Positions 25,111 through 34,485 of a DNA stretch of 64,000 nt are shown in pieces. Below the pieces are notes generated by a model. The model was given only the letters and a program-made list of their open reading frames with translations, was not told the DNA's origin and did no database searches. The stretch's first letter is position 1. Every line of letters begins with the position of its first letter. Position numbers and translations under genes: made by a program. Location of the stretch: contig NZ_CP079194.1 in assembly GCF_019297855.1 (NCBI RefSeq), positions 1,227,501-1,291,500 of the forward strand, in the 5' to 3' direction. This DNA is from Gymnodinialimonas ceratoperidinii. Lineage in GTDB: Bacteria > Pseudomonadota > Alphaproteobacteria > Rhodobacterales > Rhodobacteraceae.

Positions 25111-26694
25111 ATGAATGATCTGATCGACGACGACGGCGCGACGGGAAATGCGCCAGAGTTTACCGTCACAGAGATTTCCGGCGCCGTGAAGCGCACGGTG
25201 GAGGGCGCGTTTTCCCACGTCCGGGTGCGCGGCGAGATCGGGCGGCTTTCCTTGCCGCGCTCGGGTCATATCTATCTCGACCTCAAGGATGATCGCAGCG
25301 TGTTGGCCTCGGTCGTCTGGAAAGGCGTCGCAGGGCGCCTGACCCATCGCCCGGAGGAGGGGATGGAGGTCATCGCCACGGGTCGGCTGACGACCTTCCC
25401 CGGCCAGTCGAAATACCAACTGGTGATCGAGGATCTGCAACCGGCGGGCGCAGGCGCGCTGATGGCGATGCTGGAGAAGCGCCGCGCCGCGCTCGCGGCC
25501 GAGGGGCTGTTCGATGCCGGGCGCAAGAAGCCGTTGCCGTTCCTGCCCGAGGTCATCGGCGTCGTCACGTCCCCTTCCGGCGCGGTGATCCGCGACATTC
25601 TCCACCGCCTGCGCGACCGCTTCCCGCGCAAGGTGCTGATCTGGCCTGTCGCGGTGCAGGGGCCGAAATGCGCGCCCGAGGTGGCCAACGCGATCCGAGG
25701 CTTCAACACGCTGACCCCCGGCGGCGCGCTGCCGCGGCCTGACCTGCTGATCGTGGCTCGGGGCGGCGGCTCGCTCGAGGATCTCTGGGGCTTCAACGAA
25801 GAGGCCGTGGTCCGCGCCGCCGCCGAAAGCAACATCCCCCTGATCTCCGCCGTGGGCCATGAGACCGACACGACGCTGATCGACCACGCCTCCGACTACC
25901 GCGCGCCTACGCCCACTGGAGCCGCCGAGAAGGCGGTGCCGGTGCGTCTCGACATGCTGAACTGGTTGCGTCAGCAGGAGGGCATTCTGAGCCGGGGCAT
26001 CACCGGCGCGCTGACCGCGCGGCGGCAGCGCCTGACTGACCTCGGCCGCGCTCTGCCGCGTCCTGAGGCACTGATGGACCAAGCCCGCCAGCGGCTCGAT
26101 CTCGCGGGCCTGCGGCTGGCGCCGGCGCTGACCAACCGCACGCGGGACGCCCGGGCCGAGTTGGAGCGTCTGGCAGCGCGGCTGGACCCGGCGCTCGACC
26201 GCGCGGTGGCGCGCAAGCGGCTGGCGTTGGGCGAGCGGGCAGCGGGGCTGACGCCTTCGCGGCTGGCCCATGTCGCGCGGCAAGGGCGGCGGGACCTCGA
26301 CCGATTGGCCGCACGGCTCGATCCTGAAAGGCTGGCGGCGCGGACGTCGCAGATGAAGGAGCGGCTCAGCGCGGCCCGTATGCGCTTCGCTCAGACGGCG
26401 GTGCTCTCCGTGCAGCGCCGCCGCGAGACGCTCGACGGGTTGGAGCGCATGCGCCGGACCCTCGGCTACAAGGAGACCCTCGGGCGCGGCTATGCCGTGA
26501 TCCGGGCGGGCGACGAAGTGCTGACCACCCGCGAACGCGCCGCTGGTCACGCAGCGATGGAGATCGAGTTTGTCGATGGTCGGCTCGGCGTCACCCCGAC
26601 CGGGGCCACGCCGAAAGCCGCGCCCAAAAAGGCGACCTCCGGCAAGGCATCCGACGGGAAGAAGCCCGGCGACAACCAGGGCAGCCTTTTCTAG
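25111..26694 (+). CDS. xseA: exodeoxyribonuclease VII large subunit
   Basis: 527 residues: N-terminal OB-fold (FTVTEISGAVKRTVEGAFSH; GRLTTFPGQSKYQLVIED), catalytic domain with IGVVTSPSGAVIRDILHR, IVARGGGSLEDLWGFNEE and SAVGHETDTTLIDHASDYRA, then an Arg/Ala-rich coiled coil and a Lys/Ala tail. With XseB it degrades single-stranded DNA in repair. XseB is not in this window. Divergent from purD; its stop overlaps the convergent permease gene stop by 4 nt. Confidence 0.96.
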   Translation: MNDLIDDDGATGNAPEFTVTEISGAVKRTVEGAFSHVRVRGEIGRLSLPRSGHIYLDLKDDRSVLASVVWKGVAGRLTHRPEEGMEVIATGRLTTFPGQSKYQLVIEDLQPAGAGALMAMLEKRRAALAAEGLFDAGRKKPLPFLPEVIGVVTSPSGAVIRDILHRLRDRFPRKVLIWPVAVQGPKCAPEVANAIRGFNTLTPGGALPRPDLLIVARGGGSLEDLWGFNEEAVVRAAAESNIPLISAVGHETDTTLIDHASDYRAPTPTGAAEKAVPVRLDMLNWLRQQEGILSRGITGALTARRQRLTDLGRALPRPEALMDQARQRLDLAGLRLAPALTNRTRDARAELERLAARLDPALDRAVARKRLALGERAAGLTPSRLAHVARQGRRDLDRLAARLDPERLAARTSQMKERLSAARMRFAQTAVLSVQRRRETLDGLERMRRTLGYKETLGRGYAVIRAGDEVLTTRERAAGHAAMEIEFVDGRLGVTPTGATPKAAPKKATSGKASDGKKPGDNQGSLF

Positions 26695-27740
26695 CGGCCC
26701 CGGATGCGGGGATCGAGCGCGTCGCGCAGGCCGTCGCCGATGTAGTTTACCGACAGCACGGTGAGCGAGATGAACAGGCCCGGCCAGATCACCCGCTCGG
26801 GGTTCTGGCTCAGCCAATCGGTAGCATCGAACAGCAGCCGGCCCCATGTCGGGAAGTCCGACGGGAAGCCGAGGCCCAGGAACGACAGCGCCGACTCCGT
26901 GATGATCGCATTGGCGATCCCGAGGGTGGCCGAGACCATGATCGAGGACATGACGTTCGGCAGCACGTGGCGCAGGATCAGCCGCCATGGCGGTGTCCCG
27001 ATGGAACGGGCGGCGAGGACGAACTCGCGCTCCTTCAGCGCCAGCACGTCGCCGCGCACGACGCGCGCGGTCTGCATCCACGAGGTCAGGCCGATGACCA
27101 CGACGATGAGGACGAAGATGCCGCCTTCAGGCCCGAAGGCGCTGCGCAACGTGTCGCGGAACAGCATGATGATGACCAGCAGCAGCGGCAACAGCGGCAT
27201 GGCGAGGAACAGGTCGGTGAAGCGCATCAGCGGCCCGTCGACCTTGCGGAAATAGCCCGCCAGCACGCCCACCAATGTCCCGAAGAACAGCGCCAGCAGC
27301 ATCGCGGTGAGACCCACGGCGATCGAGGTCTGCCCGCCGAGCATCATCCGCGCCAGCGTATCGCGGCCCAATTGGTCGGCGCCAAGCGGATGCGCCCAGG
27401 AGACCTTCAGCCCATAGATCGGATTGGCGCGGCTGAACTCCTCGGGCGACATGAAACAGGCGGGCATGTCGCGGAACCAGCTTGTCCAGCCCTCGAGCGA
27501 GAACCAGCCCCCGCCGACACCCAGGCACGAGATGATATGGTTCGTGTTGCGCGCGCGGATGTCGATGTAGGTGCTCTCCAGCGTCCAGAACAGCGGCCCG
27601 AGGTAGACGAACAGCAGCGCGAAGATGAAGAAGCCCAGGCCAAAGAGCGCGCCTTTGTGGGTGCGGAACTGGTCCCAGACGTCCCACCACTGGTTGCGCG
27701 GGGCGCGGGTAATCTGGACGTCGGCTGTGGTCTCAGTCAT
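26691..27740 (-). CDS. peptide ABC transporter permease (DppC/OppC family)
   Basis: 349 residues. One TM helix near residues 35-55, a large periplasmic loop (about 56-140) and five further TM helices with the inner-membrane EAA loop (ALKEREFVLAARSIGTPPWRLI). The N-terminal extension and long first loop are as in OppC/YejE-type permeases. It forms the heterodimeric channel with the gene upstream, which it overlaps by 8 nt. Last gene of the five-gene transporter operon. Confidence 0.93.
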   Translation of the reverse strand: MTETTADVQITRAPRNQWWDVWDQFRTHKGALFGLGFFIFALLFVYLGPLFWTLESTYIDIRARNTNHIISCLGVGGGWFSLEGWTSWFRDMPACFMSPEEFSRANPIYGLKVSWAHPLGADQLGRDTLARMMLGGQTSIAVGLTAMLLALFFGTLVGVLAGYFRKVDGPLMRFTDLFLAMPLLPLLLVIIMLFRDTLRSAFGPEGGIFVLIVVVIGLTSWMQTARVVRGDVLALKEREFVLAARSIGTPPWRLILRHVLPNVMSSIMVSATLGIANAIITESALSFLGLGFPSDFPTWGRLLFDATDWLSQNPERVIWPGLFISLTVLSVNYIGDGLRDALDPRIRGR

Positions 27741-28740
27741 AGCGAATCCTCGGATCCAGAACGCCGTAGAGGATATCGGCGATAAGGTTGAAGAGCACGA
27801 TCAGGACGGCAAAGATGAAGCTGACGGTCTGCACCACCGGCACGTCGCCCGCCTGAATGGCAATGATCAGCAGCTGGCCAATGCCGTTCACCTTGAACAC
27901 CTGCTCGGTGATGATGGCACCGCCGAAGACGGCGGGCACGTTCAGCGCGATCACCGTGACCACGGGGATCATCGAGTTGCGCAGCACGTGCACCAGCACC
28001 ACGACGCTTTCACCAAGGCCTTTGGCGCGCGCTGTGCGCACGTAATCCTGGTTCAGGTTGTCGAGCATCGAGGCCCGCATGTAGCGCGAGATCTGCGAGG
28101 CGTTGAACAGCCCGAGCACCATCACCGGCATGATCATCTGGCGGAACTGCTGCGTGAAGCTCTCCCAATCCGTGACCTCCAGCGTGGTGTCGTAGACCGA
28201 GGGGAACCAGCCGAGGTTCACCGCGAAGATCACGATGAACAGGACACCGGTGAAGAACGTCGGGACCGAGAAGCCGATCATCGAGACGAAGGTACCGACC
28301 TGGTCGAACCACGAATACTGCTTGTAGGCCGAGACCACCCCGAGCGGCACCGCGATCAGGATGCCGACGATGTAGGAGGTGCCGACAACCCAGAGGGTCT
28401 GGGGCATCCGCTGCATGATCAGGTCCATCACCGGAGAGCGGGTCTGGTAGGAGATGATACGCGGCCCATCCGGCGCCATGGAGGTGCCGAACCAGCCATC
28501 GAATAGGTGCAGCGGCTCGTCCCAGAGCATCAGCTTGAGCCACTTGAAGTATTGCACAAAGACCGGGTCGTTGACGCCCAGGCTCTCGCGGATCGCCTCG
28601 CGCACTTCTGGCGGGATCGTCAGCGGCAGTCCGGCGGTGGGGTCCGAGGGGGACAGTTTCACGATCAGGAAGATCACGAAGCTGATGAAGATCAGCGTCG
28701 GGATCGCAAGGATCAGGCGGCGGATGGTGAAGGTCAGCAT
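27733..28740 (-). CDS. peptide ABC transporter permease (DppB/OppB family)
   Basis: 335 residues with six TM helices: MLTFTIRRLILAIPTLIFIS at the start and the EAA loop DYVRTARAKGLGESVVVLVH. The C-terminus ADILYGVLDPRIRYD is typical of DppB. It pairs with the downstream OppC-type permease (8-nt overlap). A 219-bp gap with a GC-rich hairpin separates it from the binding-protein gene, which fits higher expression of the binding protein. Confidence 0.94.
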   Translation of the reverse strand: MLTFTIRRLILAIPTLIFISFVIFLIVKLSPSDPTAGLPLTIPPEVREAIRESLGVNDPVFVQYFKWLKLMLWDEPLHLFDGWFGTSMAPDGPRIISYQTRSPVMDLIMQRMPQTLWVVGTSYIVGILIAVPLGVVSAYKQYSWFDQVGTFVSMIGFSVPTFFTGVLFIVIFAVNLGWFPSVYDTTLEVTDWESFTQQFRQMIMPVMVLGLFNASQISRYMRASMLDNLNQDYVRTARAKGLGESVVVLVHVLRNSMIPVVTVIALNVPAVFGGAIITEQVFKVNGIGQLLIIAIQAGDVPVVQTVSFIFAVLIVLFNLIADILYGVLDPRIRYD

Positions 28741-28917
28741 GTCAGGGCGGCCTCTCGCGCGGCGCTAAACTCGGTTCCGATACGGTCCGTCTGCCCTGTC
28801 ATTTGCGTCAGCCTGCCCGGATGGGCGATGGCGCGACGGGATGCAGGAAGGGGGTGGGGCCGCATGGGAAGGGGGTTCAACCTATTCTGAGGGGAAGGGC
28901 AGGGCGGTACAGGAGAC

Positions 28918-28944
28918 GGCCCGCCCCCGATGGGGGAGCGGGCC
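28918..28944 (-). terminator. hairpin between binding-protein and permease genes
   Basis: GGCCCGC..CCCCC pairs with GGGGG..GCGGGCC across a 3-nt loop with a one-base bulge, 16 nt past the stop of the binding-protein gene. There is no T run on the minus strand, so it is more likely an mRNA-stabilising or attenuating hairpin than a full terminator. Confidence 0.5.
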
Positions 28945-28959
28945 TTGGCTCAGGTCACA

Positions 28960-30681
28960 TCATTCGGGGATGCGGTGCCATTCAGCGATGTTCCACAGCT
29001 CCGAATCCCAGTCGGACATGCGGATGCCGCCGAGCGAGTTTGCGTGAGCGGAAACACCACCACGGTGAACGAGCGGAATGATCGAGTAGGACTGCATGAT
29101 CATGTCGTTCATTGCCATGGCCAGTTCGCCACGTGCCTCGAGGTCCGCGGTGCGGGCCATTTCAGCCACCAGCGCATCGTACTCGGGGTCACAGTAACGC
29201 TGGATATTGGCACCCTGCCACTGGGTATCCGGGCCCGGGATGTCCGAGCACAGCCAGTTGGCCATGTAGGCCTGCGGGTCAACGCCTGCGAAGTTGTTGG
29301 TGTACATCTCGACGTCCGCGTAGAACTTCTGGAACGTGTCCGGGGATGCCGGATCGCCACCGAAGAAGACGGATGCGTCGATGTTGCGCAGCTCGGCGTC
29401 GATGCCGATCTCGGCCCACCACTGCTTCACCAGAGCCTGCGTGTCCTGACGGACGGCGTTGGTGGAGGTCTGGTAGAGCACGGAAAGCGGCACACCATCC
29501 AGCTCGCGGATGCCGTCGCCGTCGGTGTCGACGATGCCGGCTTCATCAAGCAGGGCGTTGGCGCCGTCGATGTCCTGCACGAGGCAGCCATCGTTGGCGG
29601 TCGAGGCATAGGCCTCGGGCGCGGGCAGAACGTTACAGGTCGGCTGACCGCCTGCGCCGTAACCCACTTCAACCAGCAGCGCGCGGTCGATGGCCATGGA
29701 CATGGCCTGACCCACGATCGGGTTGGTCAGGAACGGGTGGGGTCCGCCTTCCACGGTGGAGCGCAGGTCACCCAGTGCCGGATCGGGGTTGGTCTGGTTC
29801 AGGTGCAGACGCTCGACCGAGGTGCCGAAGGCCGTCACGACCGTACCGTTACCCTGGGCTTCCATCTGAGCCAGGATCGTCGGGTCGATCTGCAGGTTCC
29901 ATGCGTAGTCGAACTCGCCGGTTTCAAGCACGGAACGCGCTGCAGCCGTCGCATCGCCACCACCTTTGAAGGTCACGGTCGCGAAGTGAGGCTGATCCGG
30001 CACGCGGTAGTTGTCGTTCGCTGCCAGCTCGATCACGTCGTTCGGACGGAAATCGGTGACCACGAAGGGACCGGTGCCGATGGGGCCGAAGTTGGCCTCG
30101 GTGCACTCGGGCGCGCGGGCGCCGAGGCAGTCTGCGAACTGAGCCGCCTGGATGATCGGGCTCTCGGAGCCGACCAGCGCCGTGTAGGGGAACGGCGTGG
30201 GTTCGGCGAAGGTCACCTCGATGGTCGTGTCATCCACGGCCACGATGCTCTCGACACCGTCGAAGTAGGAGGCCTGTGCACAGCCGCCTTCGGGATGGGT
30301 GCAATATTCCCAGGTGAAGACCGCGTCGTTTGCCGTCAGCGGTGAGCCGTCGGACCAGGTGACACCTTCCTGCAGCGTCCATGTGATCTGGGTCAGATCC
30401 TCGGAAACACCGCCGTTTTCAACCGTCGGGATTTCCGCAGCAAGCCACGGCACCATTTCGCCGGTGTCGTCAAAGCGGGCGAGGCTTTCGAGAACCAGCG
30501 AGGCCGCTTCCACTTCCTTGGTGCCGCCGGACAGGTAGGGGTTCAGCGTGGAGGGTGCTTGCCAATAGATGATGTTGAGGTGGCCCGAGCCACCGCGGGC
30601 AAGGTGCCCGTCGGCCAGCGCGGCCAGTGGAGCACAGGCGAAGGCCGCCGCCGCTCCGAGAAGGATGGATGTATGTTTCAT
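28960..30681 (-). CDS. peptide ABC transporter substrate-binding protein (family 5)
   Basis: 573 residues with an N-terminal signal peptide (ILLGAAAAFACAPLAALADG) and the family 5 solute-binding layout (IYWQAPSTLNPYLSGGTKEV; GVTWSDGSPLTANDAVFTWE; GTGPFVVTDFRPNDVIEL). It would capture oligopeptides or related ligands in the periplasm and deliver them to the permease pair. Several Cys pairs (for example NVLPAPEAY region C, QDIDGAN region C) suggest disulfides. Third gene of the transporter operon after the two ATPases. Confidence 0.93.
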   Translation of the reverse strand: MKHTSILLGAAAAFACAPLAALADGHLARGGSGHLNIIYWQAPSTLNPYLSGGTKEVEAASLVLESLARFDDTGEMVPWLAAEIPTVENGGVSEDLTQITWTLQEGVTWSDGSPLTANDAVFTWEYCTHPEGGCAQASYFDGVESIVAVDDTTIEVTFAEPTPFPYTALVGSESPIIQAAQFADCLGARAPECTEANFGPIGTGPFVVTDFRPNDVIELAANDNYRVPDQPHFATVTFKGGGDATAAARSVLETGEFDYAWNLQIDPTILAQMEAQGNGTVVTAFGTSVERLHLNQTNPDPALGDLRSTVEGGPHPFLTNPIVGQAMSMAIDRALLVEVGYGAGGQPTCNVLPAPEAYASTANDGCLVQDIDGANALLDEAGIVDTDGDGIRELDGVPLSVLYQTSTNAVRQDTQALVKQWWAEIGIDAELRNIDASVFFGGDPASPDTFQKFYADVEMYTNNFAGVDPQAYMANWLCSDIPGPDTQWQGANIQRYCDPEYDALVAEMARTADLEARGELAMAMNDMIMQSYSIIPLVHRGGVSAHANSLGGIRMSDWDSELWNIAEWHRIPE

Positions 30682-30761
30682 CTTCGTTTCTCTCTCTCCT
30701 TGTTGGTTTCGTAACCTTTTCAGGCATTTCTTACGCCGTCTTGCTGACGGTCTTCTTGGTA

Positions 30762-32030
30762 TCAGTCGTAGAGGTGGCAGGCGACAAAGCGGCCCGGGCG
30801 CACTTCTTTCATCTCGGGGTCATTCACCCGGCAGATGTCCATCACGGCGGGACAACGGGTGCAGAAGTTGCACCCCACGGGCGGGTTCGAGGGCGAGGGC
30901 ACATCGCCTTGCAGGATCACCCGCTCGGCCACGTCATGGGAGGCGGGATCGGGCTCCGGCACGGCGCTCAGAAGCGCCTTGGTGTAGGGGTGCAGCGGAT
31001 CGGCGAAAAGCGCGTCGCGCGGGCCGAGTTCGGCGATCTTTCCGAGGTACATCACGGCCACGCGGTCGGCGATATGGCGCACCATCGACAGGTCGTGGGA
31101 GATGAACAGGTAGGTGAGGCCGAGCTTTTCCTGCAGGTCCTCCAGCAGGTTGACCACTTGCGCCTGGATCGACACGTCGAGCGCCGCGATCGGCTCGTCG
31201 CAGACGATGAACTTGGGGTTCAGGGCCAGCGCGCGGGCGATGCCGATGCGCTGCCGCTGGCCGCCGGAAAACTCATGCGGATAGCGGTTCGCGAAGTCAC
31301 GGTTGAGGCCGACGGCGTCGAGCAGCTCGTAGATGCGCGCGTCGCGTTCGGACTTCGACATCTTGGTGTGCTCTGAAAGCGGCTCTCCGATGATTGCGGC
31401 CACGGTCATGCGCGGGTTGAGCGAGGCCTGCGGATCTTGGAAGACCATCTGCATGGTGGGGCGCAGGCGGCGCAGGTCGTTTTCGGACGGGGCGAAATCA
31501 TCCTCAGAAATTCCCGCGGCCTGCGCGCGGGCACTGCGCACCCGGTCCCGGGTCACGAAATATCCGCCGATGGTCAGCCCGATCAGCACGGCCGCTTGCA
31601 GTGCCACGGCCCAACCCTGGGCGAAGGCTTCAAACTGGATCGCCAGAAGCGCCATCAGCACGATACCGACGCCGAAAATGGCAAAGCTCACGTTGCGCGC
31701 GATCTTTGAGGCTGCGGCATCGATCTTGCGGGCCTTGTCGTTGGCCCAGGCGAGCTCCGTCCCGTCGATCTTGATCGAGGCGCTGGTGGGATCATAGAGC
31801 CGGATCACCGCACGCCCACAGGTGGACTTGCCGCAACCGGATTCTCCCACGAGGCCAAGGGTTTCGCCCTCGTAGATGTCGAAATTCACGCCATCGACGG
31901 CCTTCACGTCGCCGGTGTGCTTGCGCAGCAACCCGGTATGGATCGGGAAGTACATCCGCAGGTTGCGCACTTCGACGAGCTTGCGGCCCGGAACAGGTTC
32001 GGCAACCGGCTTGGGGATGGCATCCAGCAT
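30762..32030 (-). CDS. oligopeptide ABC transporter ATPase (OppF/DppF family) with membrane insertion
   Basis: 422 residues, about 90 more than usual for the family. Walker A is GESGCGKST (62-70), the Q-loop FQDP (197-200), signature FSGGQRQR (254-261), Walker B FIVCDEP, and a C-terminal oligopeptide-transporter domain ([14 protein letters not shown]). Between Walker A and the Q-loop, residues about 95-187 form an insertion with two strongly hydrophobic segments (about 113-132 and 141-160), a helical-hairpin pattern not expected in a cytosolic NBD. Walker motifs are intact. Start at 32030 overlaps the upstream ATPase stop by 1 nt. Confidence 0.9.
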   Translation of the reverse strand: MLDAIPKPVAEPVPGRKLVEVRNLRMYFPIHTGLLRKHTGDVKAVDGVNFDIYEGETLGLVGESGCGKSTCGRAVIRLYDPTSASIKIDGTELAWANDKARKIDAAASKIARNVSFAIFGVGIVLMALLAIQFEAFAQGWAVALQAAVLIGLTIGGYFVTRDRVRSARAQAAGISEDDFAPSENDLRRLRPTMQMVFQDPQASLNPRMTVAAIIGEPLSEHTKMSKSERDARIYELLDAVGLNRDFANRYPHEFSGGQRQRIGIARALALNPKFIVCDEPIAALDVSIQAQVVNLLEDLQEKLGLTYLFISHDLSMVRHIADRVAVMYLGKIAELGPRDALFADPLHPYTKALLSAVPEPDPASHDVAERVILQGDVPSPSNPPVGCNFCTRCPAVMDICRVNDPEMKEVRPGRFVACHLYD

Positions 32031-33052
32031 CAGACGCTCTCCTCGTTCAAGAAGCACGCGGCCCGGTGGCCCGGAGCCACGCCGACCGGTTCAAGCAGGG
32101 GGTTCTCTTGCGCGCAACGCGCGAAAGCATGGGGGCACCGGTCGCGGAACGCGCAGGCGGAAGGGTCGGCGCCAAGCATCGGCGGCTGCCCCTGGATCAC
32201 TTGCAGGCGGTCGGCCCGGTCTCCGGTAATGCTCGGGATCGTTTCAAGAAGCATCTTCGTGTAGGGATGGCTCGGGCGGTCGAACAACTCGCGCACCGGG
32301 CCTTCCTCCACCACCTGGCCGCCGTACATCACCATCACGCGGTCCGCGATGCCCGCGATCACGCCAAGATCATGGGTGATCCAGACAATCGCCATGCCAA
32401 GCTTCTGGCGCAGCTCTTTCACCAACTCGAGGATCTGGGCCTGGATCGTCACGTCGAGCGCCGTGGTCGGCTCGTCCGCGATCAGAACCTCGGGGTCGCA
32501 AGCCAGTGCAATCGCGATCATCACGCGCTGACGCATGCCGCCGGAAAACTGGTGCGGATAATCCTTGAGGCGCCGTTCCGCGTCGGGGATGCCCACGAGC
32601 TCCAGCAATTCGATGGAGCGGCGACGCGCGGCCTTCTTGTCCAGCCCCATGTGCTTGCGCAGAGGCTCCATCAACTGGAAGCCCACGTTGAACACCGGGT
32701 TGAGCGAGGTCATCGGATCCTGAAACACCATCCCGATCCGGGCGCCACGAATGGCGCGCAGCTCGTCTTCGCTGATCTGCATCAGGTCGCGGTCGCCGAA
32801 GAGAACCTCGCCCTTGCGGATCTCGGCAGGGGGCATCGGCAGCAGCCGGATCAGTGACATCATGGTGACGGATTTGCCCGAACCGGACTCCCCCACAACA
32901 CCTAGCAACTCCCCGGCTTTCAACCGGAAGCTGACGTCGTTGACGGCATGGACCTCGCCCCGGCGGGTGCGGAACACTGTCTTTAGATCACGCACGTCCA
33001 ATACGTACGAGTCTACCCCTGCGGGCATCTGAGAATCGGCCCCATCGGGCAT
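32030..33052 (-). CDS. oligopeptide ABC transporter ATPase (OppD/DppD family)
   Basis: 340 residues with Walker [11 protein letters not shown]-loop [12 protein letters not shown], signature FSGGMRQRV, Walker [14 protein letters not shown] and the C-terminal oligopeptide-transporter domain ([16 protein letters not shown]). First gene of the operon ATPase-ATPase-binding protein-permease-permease. Length is normal, unlike its partner. Alternative start eight codons downstream. It diverges from the deacetylase operon across 281 bp that contain no other supported gene. Confidence 0.94.
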   Translation of the reverse strand: MPDGADSQMPAGVDSYVLDVRDLKTVFRTRRGEVHAVNDVSFRLKAGELLGVVGESGSGKSVTMMSLIRLLPMPPAEIRKGEVLFGDRDLMQISEDELRAIRGARIGMVFQDPMTSLNPVFNVGFQLMEPLRKHMGLDKKAARRRSIELLELVGIPDAERRLKDYPHQFSGGMRQRVMIAIALACDPEVLIADEPTTALDVTIQAQILELVKELRQKLGMAIVWITHDLGVIAGIADRVMVMYGGQVVEEGPVRELFDRPSHPYTKMLLETIPSITGDRADRLQVIQGQPPMLGADPSACAFRDRCPHAFARCAQENPLLEPVGVAPGHRAACFLNEESV

Positions 33053-33333
33053 ATGCGGAGGTCTCCCTGACCTGTCGGATTTGCCGCCTCTTTGCTTTCG
33101 ACGGGGTCGAAACGGGCGATCTGTTCGGTGACGCTATCAGGAAAATTTGATCCCGCAAGGGTCAACGTTCTCCTGATCAAGCGTGACGTAAGGTGTCGGA
33201 CGGCGCTGAACCCTTCGCGCAGCAGAGCCAAAATGACGCCCAGACGCGGCCCCCGGGGGGTGGCCTTGACGACAACGCGGCAGAGGCACAGGGTTGCACC
33301 GCGCTCATCTCACCAGTCAGCACGGGATCCTCC

Positions 33334-34485
33334 ATGACACACGTCCTCTCTCCGCGAGACCTCCTCTCGAAACTCGTCAGCTTTCCGACCGTCAGCCGGG
33401 ACAGCAATCTGGAACTGGTGGATTGGGTGGCGGATTATCTGGCGAGCCACGGCATCGACAGCGCCCGTGACCATGACGAGACGGGAAAGAAAGCATCGCT
33501 GTTCGCCCATGTGGGACCCGAGGAGGACGGTGGCATCGTCCTGTCCGGTCACACCGACGTGGTCCCCGTCGACGGTCAGAAGTGGGACACCGACCCGTTT
33601 TTCGTCACCGAGAAGGACGGAAAGCTCTTCGGTCGCGGCACTTGCGACATGAAGGGCTTTGACGCCCTCGCGATCTGGAGCGTGGTGGAGGCGAAGCGCC
33701 GGGGGATATCGCGCCCGATGCAACTCGCGCTCTCGCGGGACGAGGAAATCGGCTGCGTCGGTGCGCCACCGATGATCGAGGCGATGGCTGGCCTGCCGCG
33801 CGCCTCCATGGCGATCATCGGCGAGCCGACCGAGATGGGCATCATCAATGGCCACAAGGGTGGCACCGGCTTCGATCTGCATTTCCGCGGGTTCGAGGTC
33901 CATTCCTCGCTACAGGATCGCGGCGTCTCGGCGGTCATGGAAGGCGCGCGCCTGATCCAGTGGTGCAACGAACAGAACGAGGCATCGGTGGCGGCGGCGG
34001 ACCCGAACTCGCCCTTCGACCCGCCTTTCTCGACGCTCCACGTCGGCATGATCGAGGGCGGCACCGCTCATAACATTACGGCCAAGGACTGCTTCTTCGT
34101 CCTCTCGCTCCGCGCCCTGCCGAACGAATCGGTGCAGGAATGGCGCGAGAAGATCCTCGCCGAGATCTCGCGGATCGAAGCCGGGATGAAAGCTGTCCAC
34201 CCTGACGCGGAAATCCGCGTGAACCCGCGGTGGGATGTGCCCGGCCTGCGCAAGGAAGACGGCGGCGAGGCCGAGACCATGGTGCGCAAGCTCACCGGCC
34301 TGAATTCCTCGGGCGTTGTCAGCTTCGGCACCGAGGCCGGACAGTTTCAGGCGGCGGGCTATTCCGCCGTGGTATGCGGGCCCGGCTCCATCGAGCAGGC
34401 GCATCAGGCGAACGAATTCATCACCCTCGACCAGTTCCAGCAGGGACAGGCCTTCATGGAAAAGCTGTTGTCCGAGGTTGCATGA
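33334..34485 (+). CDS. argE: acetylornithine deacetylase-like M20 peptidase
   Basis: 383 residues of the M20 family: metal-site His/Asp in VLSGHTDVVPVDG, GRGTCDMKGFDALAIW, catalytic Glu in LSRDEEIGCVGA, and EPTEMGIINGHKG. The fit is to the ArgE group, which removes the acetyl group from N2-acetylornithine or other N-acyl amino acids. Its setting beside a peptide transporter and another M20 enzyme suggests a catabolic rather than arginine-synthetic role. The following gene overlaps by 4 nt (ATGA). In-frame codons back to 33193 are not family-like. Confidence 0.88.
   Translation: MTHVLSPRDLLSKLVSFPTVSRDSNLELVDWVADYLASHGIDSARDHDETGKKASLFAHVGPEEDGGIVLSGHTDVVPVDGQKWDTDPFFVTEKDGKLFGRGTCDMKGFDALAIWSVVEAKRRGISRPMQLALSRDEEIGCVGAPPMIEAMAGLPRASMAIIGEPTEMGIINGHKGGTGFDLHFRGFEVHSSLQDRGVSAVMEGARLIQWCNEQNEASVAAADPNSPFDPPFSTLHVGMIEGGTAHNITAKDCFFVLSLRALPNESVQEWREKILAEISRIEAGMKAVHPDAEIRVNPRWDVPGLRKEDGGEAETMVRKLTGLNSSGVVSFGTEAGQFQAAGYSAVVCGPGSIEQAHQANEFITLDQFQQGQAFMEKLLSEVA

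Noticed and set aside
24970..27081. Upstream extension of the purD frame to a 1124-residue protein
   Set aside because: The added part has no family-like sequence, is antisense to xseA and extends into the permease gene; PurD is normally about 420 residues. The true start is TTG at 24969.
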